64,000 nucleotides of DNA from Serinibacter salmoneus (lineage in GTDB: Bacteria > Actinomycetota > Actinomycetes > Actinomycetales > Beutenbergiaceae): positions 1,618,973-1,682,972 of the forward strand of contig NZ_PDJD01000001.1 of NCBI RefSeq assembly GCF_002563925.1, in the 5' to 3' direction. The position numbers and the translations under genes were made by a program. Of this stretch, positions 41,598-49,991 are shown piece by piece. The stretch's first letter is position 1. Each line of letters starts with the position of its first letter. A model generated the notes under the pieces. The model made no database searches and had not been told where the DNA came from. It saw nothing but the letters and a program-made list of their open reading frames with translations.

Positions 41598-42968
41598 GTG
41601 ACACGGGGGACTCGCGTGATCGTCGTGGCGATCCTGGCCGCCTTCGTGCCGTTCCTGGACGGCGCCGTGGTCAACGTGGCCCTCCCGGCCATCCGGGACG
41701 ATCTCGGCGGCGGGCTCACCACCCAGCAGTGGGTGGTGGACGGCTACCTGCTGACCCTGGGCTCGCTGATCCTGCTCTCCGGGTCGCTGGCCGACGCCTA
41801 CGGCCGCGTGCGCATCATGCGGATCGGACTCATCGCCTTCGGCCTGGCCTCCATCGCGTGCGCGATCGCCCCCACTGCGGGGTTCCTCATCGCCGCACGG
41901 CTCGCCCAGGGCGCCGCCGGCGCCCTCCTGGTGCCCTCCGCCCTGGCCCTGATCGTGCAGGAGTTCCGCGGCGTCGCGCAGTCCGCCGCGATCGGCACCT
42001 GGACGGCGTGGACCTCCGGTGCCATGATCGCGGGCCCGGTCCTCGGCGGCGTCCTGGTGGACCTGCAGGACTGGCGCGCGGTGTTCTGGATCAACGTGCT
42101 GCCGCTCGCGGTGACGCTCTGGCTGCTGCGCGGGCTCGGCGTCGAGGAACGTCCCCGTGCGCCGCGCCTGGATGCTGCCGGCGCTGCCCTGGCCGCCGTC
42201 GGCCTCGGGGGCACCGTGCTCGCGCTCATCGAGGTGCCACGGCTGGGCGCGTCCCACCCGCTCGTGATCGTCAGCGCCGCGGCCGGGGTGGGTTGCCTGG
42301 TCGCCTTCGCCTGGTGGGAGACCCGCGCGCGCCACCCCATGGTGCCGCCCTCGCTGCTGCGGATCCGCAACGTCGCCTGGGGCAACCTCGCCACGTTGGC
42401 GATCTACGGGGCACTCTCGCTCGGCTCCTTCGCCCTGACGGTGTTCGTGCAGGAGACCGCCGGGTACAGCGCCACGCAGGCGGGCCTGGCCTCCCTCCCC
42501 CCGACCCTCCTGCTGCTCCTGCTGGCACCCCGGGTGGGCCGACTGGCCGGGCGCTACGGGCCCCGACTGTTCATGACCGTGGGCCCCCTCGTCAGCGCCG
42601 TCGGCTATCTCCTGCTGCTGCGTGCCACGGACCAGGCGCCGTACTGGAGCGACCTGTTCCCCGGCATCGTCACGTTCGGGCTGGGCCTTGCCCTGACCGT
42701 CTCACCGCTGACCTCCGCGATCCTGGGAGCCGTGCCCCCCGAGCACGCCGGCGTCGGCTCGGCGGTGAACAACGCCGTGGCTCGCATCGCGGGACTGGTC
42801 GCGGTGGCGATGGTGGGCCTGATCACCACCCAACTGGACACCGCCGGGTTCCACGCGGTGGCCCTCGCGTGTGCCGCGCTGTTCGCGATCGGCGCCGCCG
42901 TCTCCTGGGTGGGCATCCGCAACCCGGGACCGGAGGCCGCTGCGCTGGAGCCGGCGCGGGCCGACTGA
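41598..42968 (+). CDS. MFS drug:proton antiporter, DHA2 family
   Basis: 456 residues with 12-14 hydrophobic helices. Family signatures: VPFLDGAVVNVALPAIRDDL in helix 1 (motif D1, LDxTxxNVALP), LSGSLADAYGRVRIMR as motif A, RLAQGAAGALLVPSA as motif B, and GPVLGGVLVD as motif C (antiporter). The N-terminus TRGTR is positively charged, matching the inside. It exports hydrophobic or cationic drugs by family; the actual substrate is unknown. It is divergent from the GyrI-like gene and converges on the endonuclease VIII gene with 10 bp between. Confidence 0.93.
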   Translation: MTRGTRVIVVAILAAFVPFLDGAVVNVALPAIRDDLGGGLTTQQWVVDGYLLTLGSLILLSGSLADAYGRVRIMRIGLIAFGLASIACAIAPTAGFLIAARLAQGAAGALLVPSALALIVQEFRGVAQSAAIGTWTAWTSGAMIAGPVLGGVLVDLQDWRAVFWINVLPLAVTLWLLRGLGVEERPRAPRLDAAGAALAAVGLGGTVLALIEVPRLGASHPLVIVSAAAGVGCLVAFAWWETRARHPMVPPSLLRIRNVAWGNLATLAIYGALSLGSFALTVFVQETAGYSATQAGLASLPPTLLLLLLAPRVGRLAGRYGPRLFMTVGPLVSAVGYLLLLRATDQAPYWSDLFPGIVTFGLGLALTVSPLTSAILGAVPPEHAGVGSAVNNAVARIAGLVAVAMVGLITTQLDTAGFHAVALACAALFAIGAAVSWVGIRNPGPEAAALEPARAD

Positions 42969-42978
42969 CGCATCCGCC

Positions 42979-43947
42979 CTAACGCATCCGCTGGCAGCGC
43001 GGGCACCAGTACACCCGCCGCGAGGCCAGGTCCCCCACCTGTACTCGGGTTCCGCAGCGCAGGCACGGCCGCCCGTCCCGGTGGTAGACGTACCAGGAGT
43101 CCTCGGCCACCTCCCGATCGGCCGGGTCGGTGGTGACGATCCGGCCGGTGGCCACGCCGTCGGCCATGAGCCGGACGGCGTCGCGCCACAGGGCCCGCAG
43201 CGTGCGGGCCGCGATCCCCTCCCCCGGGCGGCGCGGGTGCAGGCGAGCCCGGAAGAGCAGCTCGGCCCGGTAGATGTTGCCCACCCCGGCGAGCACGGCC
43301 TGGTCCATCAGCGCCACACCCACGGGCGTGCGCGAGCCTCGGATCGCGGCCACCATCGCCGCCTCGCCCGCACCATCGGCGTCCGGCAGCAGCGGGTCGG
43401 GACCGAGGCGGCCCACGACGGCGTGGCGCGCCTGGTCATCGAGCACTTCGCACCGGGTGGGTCCGGTCAGGTCCGCCACGCCGTGCTCTCCCACCAGGCG
43501 CACGCGCACCTGGCCGCGGGGCTCGGGCACCTGCCACTCGCGATCCGCGCCGCCCTCGAGGATCGCACCACTGGTGCCCGACGGCGCAGGCTCGCTGAGC
43601 GCTCGCTCCTCCTCCGCGATACGCACCCGCGGCGCCCCGATGGCGTGCGGGCCGGCGAACTCGCTGTCGCCGGCGAAGGTCCAGGCCCCGTACAGGCCGA
43701 GGTGCACGTGCAACCATCGGATGTCCTGCGCAGCGCCGGGCGCCGTGCCGCCGTGCTCGTCGCCGCCGTGCTCGAAGCCGAGGAACAGGTGCTTGCCCCA
43801 CGCCTGGGTGCGGCTCAGCACGGCGCCGTCCAGCAGGGCGGCCCCGTCGGCGAACCGGCCCTGGGGCGAGGTCACCGCCAGGCGCTGGCCGGCGAAGCCG
43901 TCTCGGAAGGCCGCGGCGAGGCGGTGGATGGAGTGCCCCTCAGGCAT
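42979..43947 (-). CDS. nei: endonuclease VIII / Fpg-Nei family DNA glycosylase (Nei2 type)
   Basis: Bifunctional base-excision enzyme that removes oxidised bases. 322 residues, slightly long. Pro1 and Glu2 (after Met removal) in PEGHSIHR are catalytic. The H2TH domain has LAGVGNIYRAELLFRARLHP, and the C-terminal zinc finger has CLRCGT and WCPRCQ. An Ala/Gly/Glu-rich insert at ~120-150 is unusual. The start ATG lies within the 3' end of the alkyltransferase-like gene (8-bp overlap), so two DNA-repair functions are translationally coupled. Confidence 0.94.
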   Translation of the reverse strand: MPEGHSIHRLAAAFRDGFAGQRLAVTSPQGRFADGAALLDGAVLSRTQAWGKHLFLGFEHGGDEHGGTAPGAAQDIRWLHVHLGLYGAWTFAGDSEFAGPHAIGAPRVRIAEEERALSEPAPSGTSGAILEGGADREWQVPEPRGQVRVRLVGEHGVADLTGPTRCEVLDDQARHAVVGRLGPDPLLPDADGAGEAAMVAAIRGSRTPVGVALMDQAVLAGVGNIYRAELLFRARLHPRRPGEGIAARTLRALWRDAVRLMADGVATGRIVTTDPADREVAEDSWYVYHRDGRPCLRCGTRVQVGDLASRRVYWCPRCQRMR

Positions 43948-44296
43948 CGTGCTCCTCGGGTGGGTCGTCGAGGGGACCGAGGCGGACCACCTCGGTCTCG
44001 AAGGTGTGCAGGGCGGCGTGCAGGTCCACCCGCGTGCCGCGCAGCGGCGTCCCCTCGCCCTGCAGGAGGGCGAGGGCGCGCTCGGCTACCTGGGCGGCGG
44101 GGGCACCCGAGGCCGTCACCACGCGCCACCACGGCACCTCGCCGCCCGAGGTGGCCATGATGCGGCCCACCTGCCGGGCCGTGCCGGCGCCGCAGCGCAA
44201 CCTGGCCTCCACGGCGATCCTGCCGTAGGTGGAGACCCGGCCGGCGGGGATCTCGGCCGCGAGGTCCAGCACGCACTCGCGAAGCCCGTTGTCCAC
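43940..44296 (-). CDS. alkyltransferase-like protein (ATL, MGMT family)
   Basis: 118 residues of only the DNA-binding half of O6-alkylguanine-DNA alkyltransferase. IPAGRVSTYGRIA matches the family helix start, and the active-site loop reads VPWWRVV, where true MGMT has PCHRV. The reactive Cys is therefore replaced by Trp, the mark of ATL proteins, which bind alkylated guanines and hand them to nucleotide-excision repair. Start GTG 44296 gives the usual length. The stop overlaps the endonuclease VIII start. Confidence 0.93.
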   Translation of the reverse strand: MDNGLRECVLDLAAEIPAGRVSTYGRIAVEARLRCGAGTARQVGRIMATSGGEVPWWRVVTASGAPAAQVAERALALLQGEGTPLRGTRVDLHAALHTFETEVVRLGPLDDPPEEHDA

Positions 44297-44348
44297 TCCC
44301 CCATCTTCGCCGACGCCAACCGGTGCCGGGCACCGGCGCGAGCGCACG

Positions 44349-44354
44349 TAGACT
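44349..44354 (+). promoter_or_regulatory. -10 element of the His-rich membrane protein gene
   Basis: TAGACT 8 bases before GTG 44363, suggesting a leaderless or near-leaderless transcript. A GC-rich inverted repeat (GGTGCCGGGCACC) lies about 18 bp upstream. Confidence 0.45.
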
Positions 44355-44362
44355 GGCCGGTC

Positions 44363-45166
44363 GTGACGAGCAGCCCCGACGACGCCACCCCCGCGACGAC
44401 ACCGCACGCCGGGTGCGACCACGACCACGACGCACACGCGGGCCACGCCCACACGGGGGCAGACCCGCACGCCGACGCCCCGGATCCCCTGGGCGAGGCC
44501 CCCGAACGGATCGCGGCCGCCCGCCGTCGGCTCTGGCCCCGGATCGCCCTCGGCGTGATCGGGATCGGCCTGGGCGCCGTGCTCGGGGTCAACGCCGGCA
44601 TCGGCGCGGCCGCGGGAACGGTGGTCGGCGTGCTGTCCGCCCTGGCGTGGCTGATCGCCGCGTGGGGCGGGATCCTGCTGGCCTCCCTCGCCCGCCGCGG
44701 TCAGTACACCACCATCGCCCTGGGGCAGGTCCTGGCCGCCGCCCTCGCCCCCGCGGCCGGCGCGGGCATCGCCCTGCTCGGCCGCGCGCTGGCCACTACC
44801 CCGATCGAGGTGTCCGCTGCCGGATGGCCCGGACGGCTGGCACCGATCGCGGTGGCCGCGGCCGCCGGGTGGCTGCTCGCGGGAGCCGTGGGTGAGGCGG
44901 TGCGCCTGCGCGCCCTGCGCTCCCAACTCACTCGGCAGGACGAGGTGGGCCTGCGATCGCGCGCCGAGGCCGAGCAACTCGAGACGGCCGCGTTGGTGCG
45001 TGCCGAACGGCTCGCGCTGCTGCTCGCGCTCGCCTTCGGCCTCGCGGTGGGGGCGATGGTCCTGCTGCCGTGGCTGGTGCTGGTGCTCGTGCCACTCGCG
45101 GCGGCGGGGGCCGCCTGGCTCGGCCTGCGGCCGCTGCGAGAGTCCGCCGGCGCCCGCCAGAACTGA
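44363..45166 (+). CDS. membrane protein with His-rich N-terminus
   Basis: 267 residues from GTG 44363. The first ~45 residues are Asp/His/Ala-rich (CDHDHDAHAGHAHTGADPH), a probable metal-binding tail, ahead of at least five hydrophobic segments at about 60-83, 86-108, 118-140, 155-175 and 215-250. The linker between helices 4 and 5 is charged (RLRALRSQLTRQDEVGLRSRAEAEQ). No transporter family recognised; no catalytic motif seen. Convergent with rpiB at a 1-bp gap. Zn or Ni handling is only a guess. Confidence 0.7.
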   Translation: MTSSPDDATPATTPHAGCDHDHDAHAGHAHTGADPHADAPDPLGEAPERIAAARRRLWPRIALGVIGIGLGAVLGVNAGIGAAAGTVVGVLSALAWLIAAWGGILLASLARRGQYTTIALGQVLAAALAPAAGAGIALLGRALATTPIEVSAAGWPGRLAPIAVAAAAGWLLAGAVGEAVRLRALRSQLTRQDEVGLRSRAEAEQLETAALVRAERLALLLALAFGLAVGAMVLLPWLVLVLVPLAAAGAAWLGLRPLRESAGARQN

Positions 45167-45167
45167 G

Positions 45168-45626
45168 TCAGCGCGTCTCGTACGCGTGGACCTCGTCGAT
45201 ACGGCGCTGGTGGCGAGGGTCCTTGGAGAACGGCTCCGCCACGAACGCGTCCACCAGGGCGATCGCCTCGGCCTCGGTGTGCTGCCGTGCCCCGATCGAG
45301 ATGACATTGGCGTCGTTGTGCTGCCGGGCGAGTTGCGCCGTCGAGATGTTCCACGCCAGGGCGGCCCGCACGCCGGTGACCTTGTTCGCGGCGATCTGCT
45401 CGCCGTTCCCGCTGCCGCCGATCACGATACCGAGCACCTCGGCGCCGTCGGCGAGTTCACCCACCACCGCCTCGCCGGTGGCGATGCAGTAGGAGGGGTA
45501 GTCGTCCAACGGGTCGAACGACTCCGCGCCGTGGTCCACGACGTCGTGGCCCGCGTGGGTGAGGTGGTCGATCAGGGCAGCCTTCAGGTCGAACCCTGCG
45601 TGGTCGGAACCGATGTGGATACGCAT
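45168..45626 (-). CDS. rpiB: ribose-5-phosphate isomerase B
   Basis: Interconverts ribose-5-phosphate and ribulose-5-phosphate in the pentose phosphate pathway. 152 residues. IHIGSDHAGFDLK at the N-terminus (Asp and His of the active site), IVIGGSGNGEQIAANK (the RpiB loop; actinobacterial enzymes use Glu/Asp here rather than the E. coli Cys) and ISIGARQHTEAEA fit well. ATG 45626. It is the actinobacterial B type, consistent with the rest of the window. Upstream lies the first GNAT gene, on the same strand. Confidence 0.95.
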   Translation of the reverse strand: MRIHIGSDHAGFDLKAALIDHLTHAGHDVVDHGAESFDPLDDYPSYCIATGEAVVGELADGAEVLGIVIGGSGNGEQIAANKVTGVRAALAWNISTAQLARQHNDANVISIGARQHTEAEAIALVDAFVAEPFSKDPRHQRRIDEVHAYETR

Positions 45627-45688
45627 ATCGTCATCGTCCCACGTCGTGCGCGCGGCGCCACTCGACATGGCCGCGTGGGCGCGCTGTC

Positions 45689-46714
45689 TCAGACCTCGCG
45701 GACGATCTCCGCGTTGGAGGCGATCGGCTCGAAACCCGACCGCTCGTACAGGGCCACGGCACCGGTCGGGTTGTCCGCGTCCACGTCCAGGCCCACCCGC
45801 TCCATCCCGGCATCCTTGGCGGCGCGCAGGGCAGCGGCCAACAGCGCGGGTGAGATGCCCCGACCACGACCCGCACGCACGACGCCGAGGAGCTCCAGGT
45901 AGCTGTAGCGGTAGCCGGACAGGTCCCAGGAGCGCGGGTTCGCGGTGCTCACCGCGAACGCCAGCACCTCGCCGCTCTCGTCGTCCACCGCCACCACGGA
46001 CACGTCCTCGCGGAACGTCTCGCCGGTCACGAACGCGTGCCACTTGGCGGGCGGCACGGGTTCGCTGCCCCAGTGATCGCGGAAGGAGTCGTTGCGGGCG
46101 TGCCGGGTGGCCTCGGCGTCCCCCGGCTCGAAGGCGCGGATCGTGATGCCCTCGGGCGAGGCGACCTCGTCGATGGGCTCCGCGAGATCCCGCTCCAGCA
46201 CGCGCATGGTCCGCGCCACGGTGAACCCGTGCGCCTGCAGCAGGGCGATGGCGCCGGGGTTGCGCAGGTCGTGGTTGGTGCGGATCCAGGCCGGCAGCGG
46301 CTCGTCCCGGGCGGCAAGGTGCTGTTCGGCGCGCGCCACCTGCCAGGCCAGCAGTGCGGCGCCGATGCCCCGGCGACGGGCGCTGGGCACCACGCCGCCG
46401 TCCAGCAGCGCCTGCAGTCGGGTGTCGATCCCGGGGTACAGGGTCGCGCTCCCCCAGGCGAGCACCGCGCCGTGCGCATCCAGCGCGAGCATGGTGTCGG
46501 CCGCCACGGTGGCGCCGCTCAGCGCGCCCTCGATGTCGCCGCGCGCCGTGACCCACTCGGGGTGGTCCACGGCATCCATCGCCTGCTGCGCCGCGAACAC
46601 CGCATCGACATCCTCGGGCCCGGCGGGGCGCCACTGCGCCACCTCGGGGTGCTGCAGGGCGGGCAGATCGGGCGATTCGAGGCGCGCGGAAACGGCCGGA
46701 AGCTCGGGGGACAT
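45689..46714 (-). CDS. tandem-GNAT acetyltransferase (MshD-like), paralogue 1
   Basis: 341 residues with two GNAT folds. The N-terminal half has the acetyl-CoA motif PSARRRGIGAALLAWQVARAE, and the C-terminal half has VVRAGRGRGISPALLAAALRAAKDAG and NPTGAVALYERSGF. Tandem GNAT proteins of this length include mycothiol synthase, but key MshD residues were not checked, so the reaction is open. It is closely similar to the gene at 48836-49900; both start near HP(E/D)VA and share AMDAVDHP and WIR segments. A TAAGGT 6 bases before ATG 46714 suggests a leaderless transcript. Confidence 0.85.
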   Translation of the reverse strand: MSPELPAVSARLESPDLPALQHPEVAQWRPAGPEDVDAVFAAQQAMDAVDHPEWVTARGDIEGALSGATVAADTMLALDAHGAVLAWGSATLYPGIDTRLQALLDGGVVPSARRRGIGAALLAWQVARAEQHLAARDEPLPAWIRTNHDLRNPGAIALLQAHGFTVARTMRVLERDLAEPIDEVASPEGITIRAFEPGDAEATRHARNDSFRDHWGSEPVPPAKWHAFVTGETFREDVSVVAVDDESGEVLAFAVSTANPRSWDLSGYRYSYLELLGVVRAGRGRGISPALLAAALRAAKDAGMERVGLDVDADNPTGAVALYERSGFEPIASNAEIVREV

Positions 46715-46720
46715 GCCCCC

Positions 46721-46726
46721 ACCTTA
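46721..46726 (-). promoter_or_regulatory. -10 element of GNAT paralogue 1 (leaderless type)
   Basis: TAAGGT on the minus strand, 6 bases before ATG 46714. Confidence 0.45.
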
Positions 46727-46768
46727 TGTCACCTCACGATCCGGAACCATCCGCCCGATCACGGCCCG

Positions 46769-46774
46769 TAGCAT
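46769..46774 (+). promoter_or_regulatory. -10 element of the M13 peptidase gene (leaderless type)
   Basis: TAGCAT, 7 bases before ATG 46782. The intervening CGGGGGC is also a weak ribosome site. Confidence 0.4.
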
Positions 46775-46781
46775 CGGGGGC

Positions 46782-48785
46782 ATGACGAGTCAGGTGACCG
46801 GCGAGCAGATCGAGGGTGTCGCCGCCCTCCTCGCGACCGGCGGGGACCCCGCCGTGCGAGCCCAGGACGACTTCTTCCGCCATGTCAACGGGCGGTGGCT
46901 GCGCGAGCACGAGATCCCCGCCGACCGCTCGGTGGACGGTCAGTTCCACCAGTTGCGTGACCTCGCCGAGGAGCACGTGCGTGCGATCGTCGAGGAGGCG
47001 GCCGCGGCCGAGGGCGAGGTATCCGCCGACACCGCGCGTATCGCGGCGATGTACAACGCGTTCATGGACACCGAGGCCGTGGAGGCGGCCGGTGCCGACC
47101 CGCTGGAGGCCGACCTCGCGCTGATCCGCGAGGCGCGCACGCGCGAGGACCTCGCCGCGGCCCTGGGGCGCCTGGAGGAGACGGGTGTGCCCGGCTTCCT
47201 CGGCCTGTACGTGGACAGCGACCCGAGCGATCCCGACCGGTACGTGCTCAACGTGGTGCAGTCCGGGCTCGGGCTCCCGGACCCGACCTATTACACGGCC
47301 GAGGAGATGGCGGCGGTGCGCGAGGCTTACCGCGCCCACCTGCCGCGCCAGTTGACCATCTGCCTCGGCGTGTCCGATGCGGATGCGGCGGCGTTGGCCG
47401 ATGCCGTGTTCGGGTTGGAGTCCCGCCTCGCCGCCGGGCACTGGGACCGGGTGCGCAGCCGCGATCGGCTCGCCACCCACAACCCCATGACGGTCGCGGA
47501 GTGGGCCGATCTGCTCACCGGCTTCGACCTCGCCGGGTGGGCGGGCGCGCAGGGGCTGGACCTCCAGGCGCTCGAGACAGTCGTGGTGCGGATGCCGAGC
47601 TTCCTCGAGGCGGCCGCACAGGCCTGGCGAGAGGAGGACCTCGCCACCTGGAAGGCGTGGCTGACCTGGTCGGTGATCCGGGCCCGCGCCCCCTACCTGC
47701 ACGCCGCCGCCGCGCTGGAGAACTTCGACTTCTACGGGCGCACGCTCACCGGCGCCACCGAGCAGCGCGAACGATGGAAGCGTGGGGTCGCCCTGGTCGA
47801 GGGCGCCCTCGGCGACGCCGTGGGCCGCCTGTACGTGGCGCGCCACTTCCCGCCCGAGAGCAAGCAGCGCATGGACGAACTGGTAGCGGACCTCATCGCC
47901 GCCTACCGGGACTCGATCTCCTCGCTGACCTGGATGACGCCCGAGACGCGCGCCCGGGCGTTGGAGAAACTGGAGGCGTTCACGCCCAAGATCGGCTACC
48001 CGGTGCGGTGGCGGTCCTACGACGCCCTGGAGCTCGGCCATGACCTGCTGGGCAACGTCCGGGCGGCCAACCGCGTGGAGTCCGCACGCGAGCTCGGCAA
48101 GCTCGGCGGCCCGGTGGACCGCGACGAGTGGCACATGACCCCCCAAACGGTGAACGCGTACTACAACCCGGGGATGAACGAGATCGTCTTCCCGGCCGCC
48201 ATCCTGCGCCCACCCTTCTTCGACCCGGAGGCCTCCGACGCCGCGAACTTCGGCGGCATCGGGGCGGTCATCGGCCACGAGATCGGGCACGGCTTCGACG
48301 ATCAGGGCAGCCGCACGGATGGCACCGGGCGCCTCGTGGACTGGTGGAGCACGCAGGACCGGGAGGAGTTCGAGAAGCGGACGGCGGCGCTCATCGAGCA
48401 GTACAACGCCTACTCCCCCGCCCAGCTCGACGGGAGCCACCACGTCAACGGCGCGCTGACGATCGGGGAGAACATCGGCGACCTCGGTGGCCTCGGCATC
48501 GCGGTCAAGGCCTTCATCGCGGCGCGGGAGGCCGACGGCGGCTTCGCGAGCCAGGACGAGCGCCGCGCGCAGCTGCGGGAGCTGCTCACGAACTGGGCGA
48601 TCATCTGGCGGTCCAAGGCCCGCGATGAGCGCGTCATCCAGTTGCTCACCATCGACCCGCACTCCCCGGAGGAGTTCCGCGCCAACGGTGTGCTGCGCAA
48701 CCTCGACGTCTTCGCCGAGGTCTTCGACCTCACTCCCGGCGATGCCATGTGGCTCGAGCCCGATCAGCGCGTCAGCATCTGGTAA
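46782..48785 (+). CDS. M13 family metallopeptidase (PepO/neprilysin-like)
   Basis: Zinc endopeptidase, 667 residues, typical of bacterial PepO. The catalytic zinc motif is VIGHEIGHGFDDQG (HExxH) at ~493, the third ligand Glu is in LTIGENIGDLGGL at ~561, and the substrate motif NAYYNPGMNEIVFPA lies at ~456. No signal peptide is visible, so it probably acts in the cytoplasm, as many bacterial members do, although eukaryotic ones are surface proteins. The C-terminus DQRVSIW ends in Trp as in the family. It lies between two paralogous GNAT genes. Confidence 0.94.
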   Translation: MTSQVTGEQIEGVAALLATGGDPAVRAQDDFFRHVNGRWLREHEIPADRSVDGQFHQLRDLAEEHVRAIVEEAAAAEGEVSADTARIAAMYNAFMDTEAVEAAGADPLEADLALIREARTREDLAAALGRLEETGVPGFLGLYVDSDPSDPDRYVLNVVQSGLGLPDPTYYTAEEMAAVREAYRAHLPRQLTICLGVSDADAAALADAVFGLESRLAAGHWDRVRSRDRLATHNPMTVAEWADLLTGFDLAGWAGAQGLDLQALETVVVRMPSFLEAAAQAWREEDLATWKAWLTWSVIRARAPYLHAAAALENFDFYGRTLTGATEQRERWKRGVALVEGALGDAVGRLYVARHFPPESKQRMDELVADLIAAYRDSISSLTWMTPETRARALEKLEAFTPKIGYPVRWRSYDALELGHDLLGNVRAANRVESARELGKLGGPVDRDEWHMTPQTVNAYYNPGMNEIVFPAAILRPPFFDPEASDAANFGGIGAVIGHEIGHGFDDQGSRTDGTGRLVDWWSTQDREEFEKRTAALIEQYNAYSPAQLDGSHHVNGALTIGENIGDLGGLGIAVKAFIAAREADGGFASQDERRAQLRELLTNWAIIWRSKARDERVIQLLTIDPHSPEEFRANGVLRNLDVFAEVFDLTPGDAMWLEPDQRVSIW

Positions 48786-48803
48786 GTCCTCGAAGATGCC
48801 CGG

Positions 48804-48830
48804 GTGGCCCCGCCGCTGAGGCGGGGCCAC
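48804..48830. terminator. bidirectional terminator between M13 peptidase and GNAT paralogue 2
   Basis: Perfect 11-bp stem GTGGCCCCGCC/GGCGGGGCCAC with loop GCTGA between convergent genes. Confidence 0.85.
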
Positions 48831-48835
48831 GGGTG

Positions 48836-49900
48836 TCACACCTCCAGCACCCAGGTGGCCGAGCGGGAACTGGCCACGAAGCCCGCGCGCTCGTACAGTC
48901 CCAGCGCACCGGTGGGTGAGTCGGTGTCCACGTCGAGCACCACGCGTTCGAGCCCGGCCTCGGCGGTGGCGCCCAGCACGGCCGCGAGCAGTGCGGACGC
49001 CACCCCCTTCCCGCGCGCCTGCCGGGTCACGCCCAGGGTCGCCAGGTAGCTGGAGGTGTAGCCCTGCAGCGGGAAGTCCTCCGGCGTCACGATCGTGATC
49101 GCGGCGCCGAGCACCGGCCCGGCGGGCCCGGCATCGGCCGGAACGGCCACGAACGTGAGGTCGTCGCGGAAGAACTCCCCCCGGACCGTCTGATGCCACT
49201 CCGCGGCGTCGATCGGTGCCGATCCCCAGTGATCCTGGAAGGCCGCCACGACAGCGGCCATCGTGGCCGCATCGTTCTGTGGGGTGAGGGGGACCAGGCG
49301 CACACCCTCGGGCACACGGGCGGGAGGCGGCGGATCCGCCAGGTCGCGATCCATCGAGGTGAACCACCGCGCGATCTGGAAGCCGAGCGTCGTCGGCAGG
49401 GCCCGCCACCCGGGCGTGCGCTCCTCGGTGGTCAACCGGATCCAGGCCGGCACGGCCTCCTCGCGCTGGGCGAGCCGCTCGAGCGCCCGCGCCACCTGCC
49501 ACCGTCCTAGCGCCGTGCCGATGCCGCGCCGCCGCGCGGCGGGGATCACACCCCCGGAGAGCCGCACCTGCACCCGGTCCGTGCCCGGGTGCAGCGGCAC
49601 CAGCCCCACGGCCAGCACCGCACCCTGCGCGTCCACGGCCACCAGCGAGTCCGTGGCCAGGTCCAGACGCGCACTGGTCAGCTCGTCCACGACGTCCTCC
49701 TGCGGTGTGGACCAATCCGGGTGGTCGACGGCGTCCATCGCCTTGATCGCCGCGGTGACCGCCGCCGCGTCCTCGAGCCGCGCCGCTCGCCACACCGCGA
49801 CGTCGGGGTGCGCGGGGACCGGGGCAGCGGGCGCCGCGATGCGCTCACGCAGCGGGAGGAGGGCGGGCGACGGCGTGGGCCCAGTGTTCATGGTGGTCAT
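48836..49900 (-). CDS. tandem-GNAT acetyltransferase (MshD-like), paralogue 2
   Basis: 354 residues with two GNAT folds. The acetyl-CoA loops are PAARRRGIGTALGRWQVARALE in the first half and VTRQARGKGVASALLAAVLG in the second, with DSPTGALGLYERAGF near the end. It shares AMDAVDHP(D/E)W, GGV(I/V)P(A/S)ARRRGIG and AWIR with paralogue 1, indicating duplication. The ATG at 49900 is preferred to an upstream start since a TACTGT -10 stands 7 bases away. The acetyl acceptor is unknown. Confidence 0.85.
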   Translation of the reverse strand: MTTMNTGPTPSPALLPLRERIAAPAAPVPAHPDVAVWRAARLEDAAAVTAAIKAMDAVDHPDWSTPQEDVVDELTSARLDLATDSLVAVDAQGAVLAVGLVPLHPGTDRVQVRLSGGVIPAARRRGIGTALGRWQVARALERLAQREEAVPAWIRLTTEERTPGWRALPTTLGFQIARWFTSMDRDLADPPPPARVPEGVRLVPLTPQNDAATMAAVVAAFQDHWGSAPIDAAEWHQTVRGEFFRDDLTFVAVPADAGPAGPVLGAAITIVTPEDFPLQGYTSSYLATLGVTRQARGKGVASALLAAVLGATAEAGLERVVLDVDTDSPTGALGLYERAGFVASSRSATWVLEV

Positions 49901-49907
49901 GGCGCAC

Positions 49908-49913
49908 ACAGTA
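49908..49913 (-). promoter_or_regulatory. -10 element of GNAT paralogue 2 (leaderless type)
   Basis: TACTGT on the minus strand, 7 bases before ATG 49900. Confidence 0.45.
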
Positions 49914-49991
49914 GGGCCAGGCACGCCACCCGGCCAGGCATTATCGGAGGCCACGGCCCGCACCGGTGGCGGAACGCGACGTGGGCCGGTC

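Noticed and set aside
46734-49793. Very long antisense open frame (~1000 codons) opposite the M13 peptidase
   Set aside because: High-GC codon structure produces open shadow frames; the plus-strand peptidase has its full zinc motifs and the shadow has no recognisable domain.
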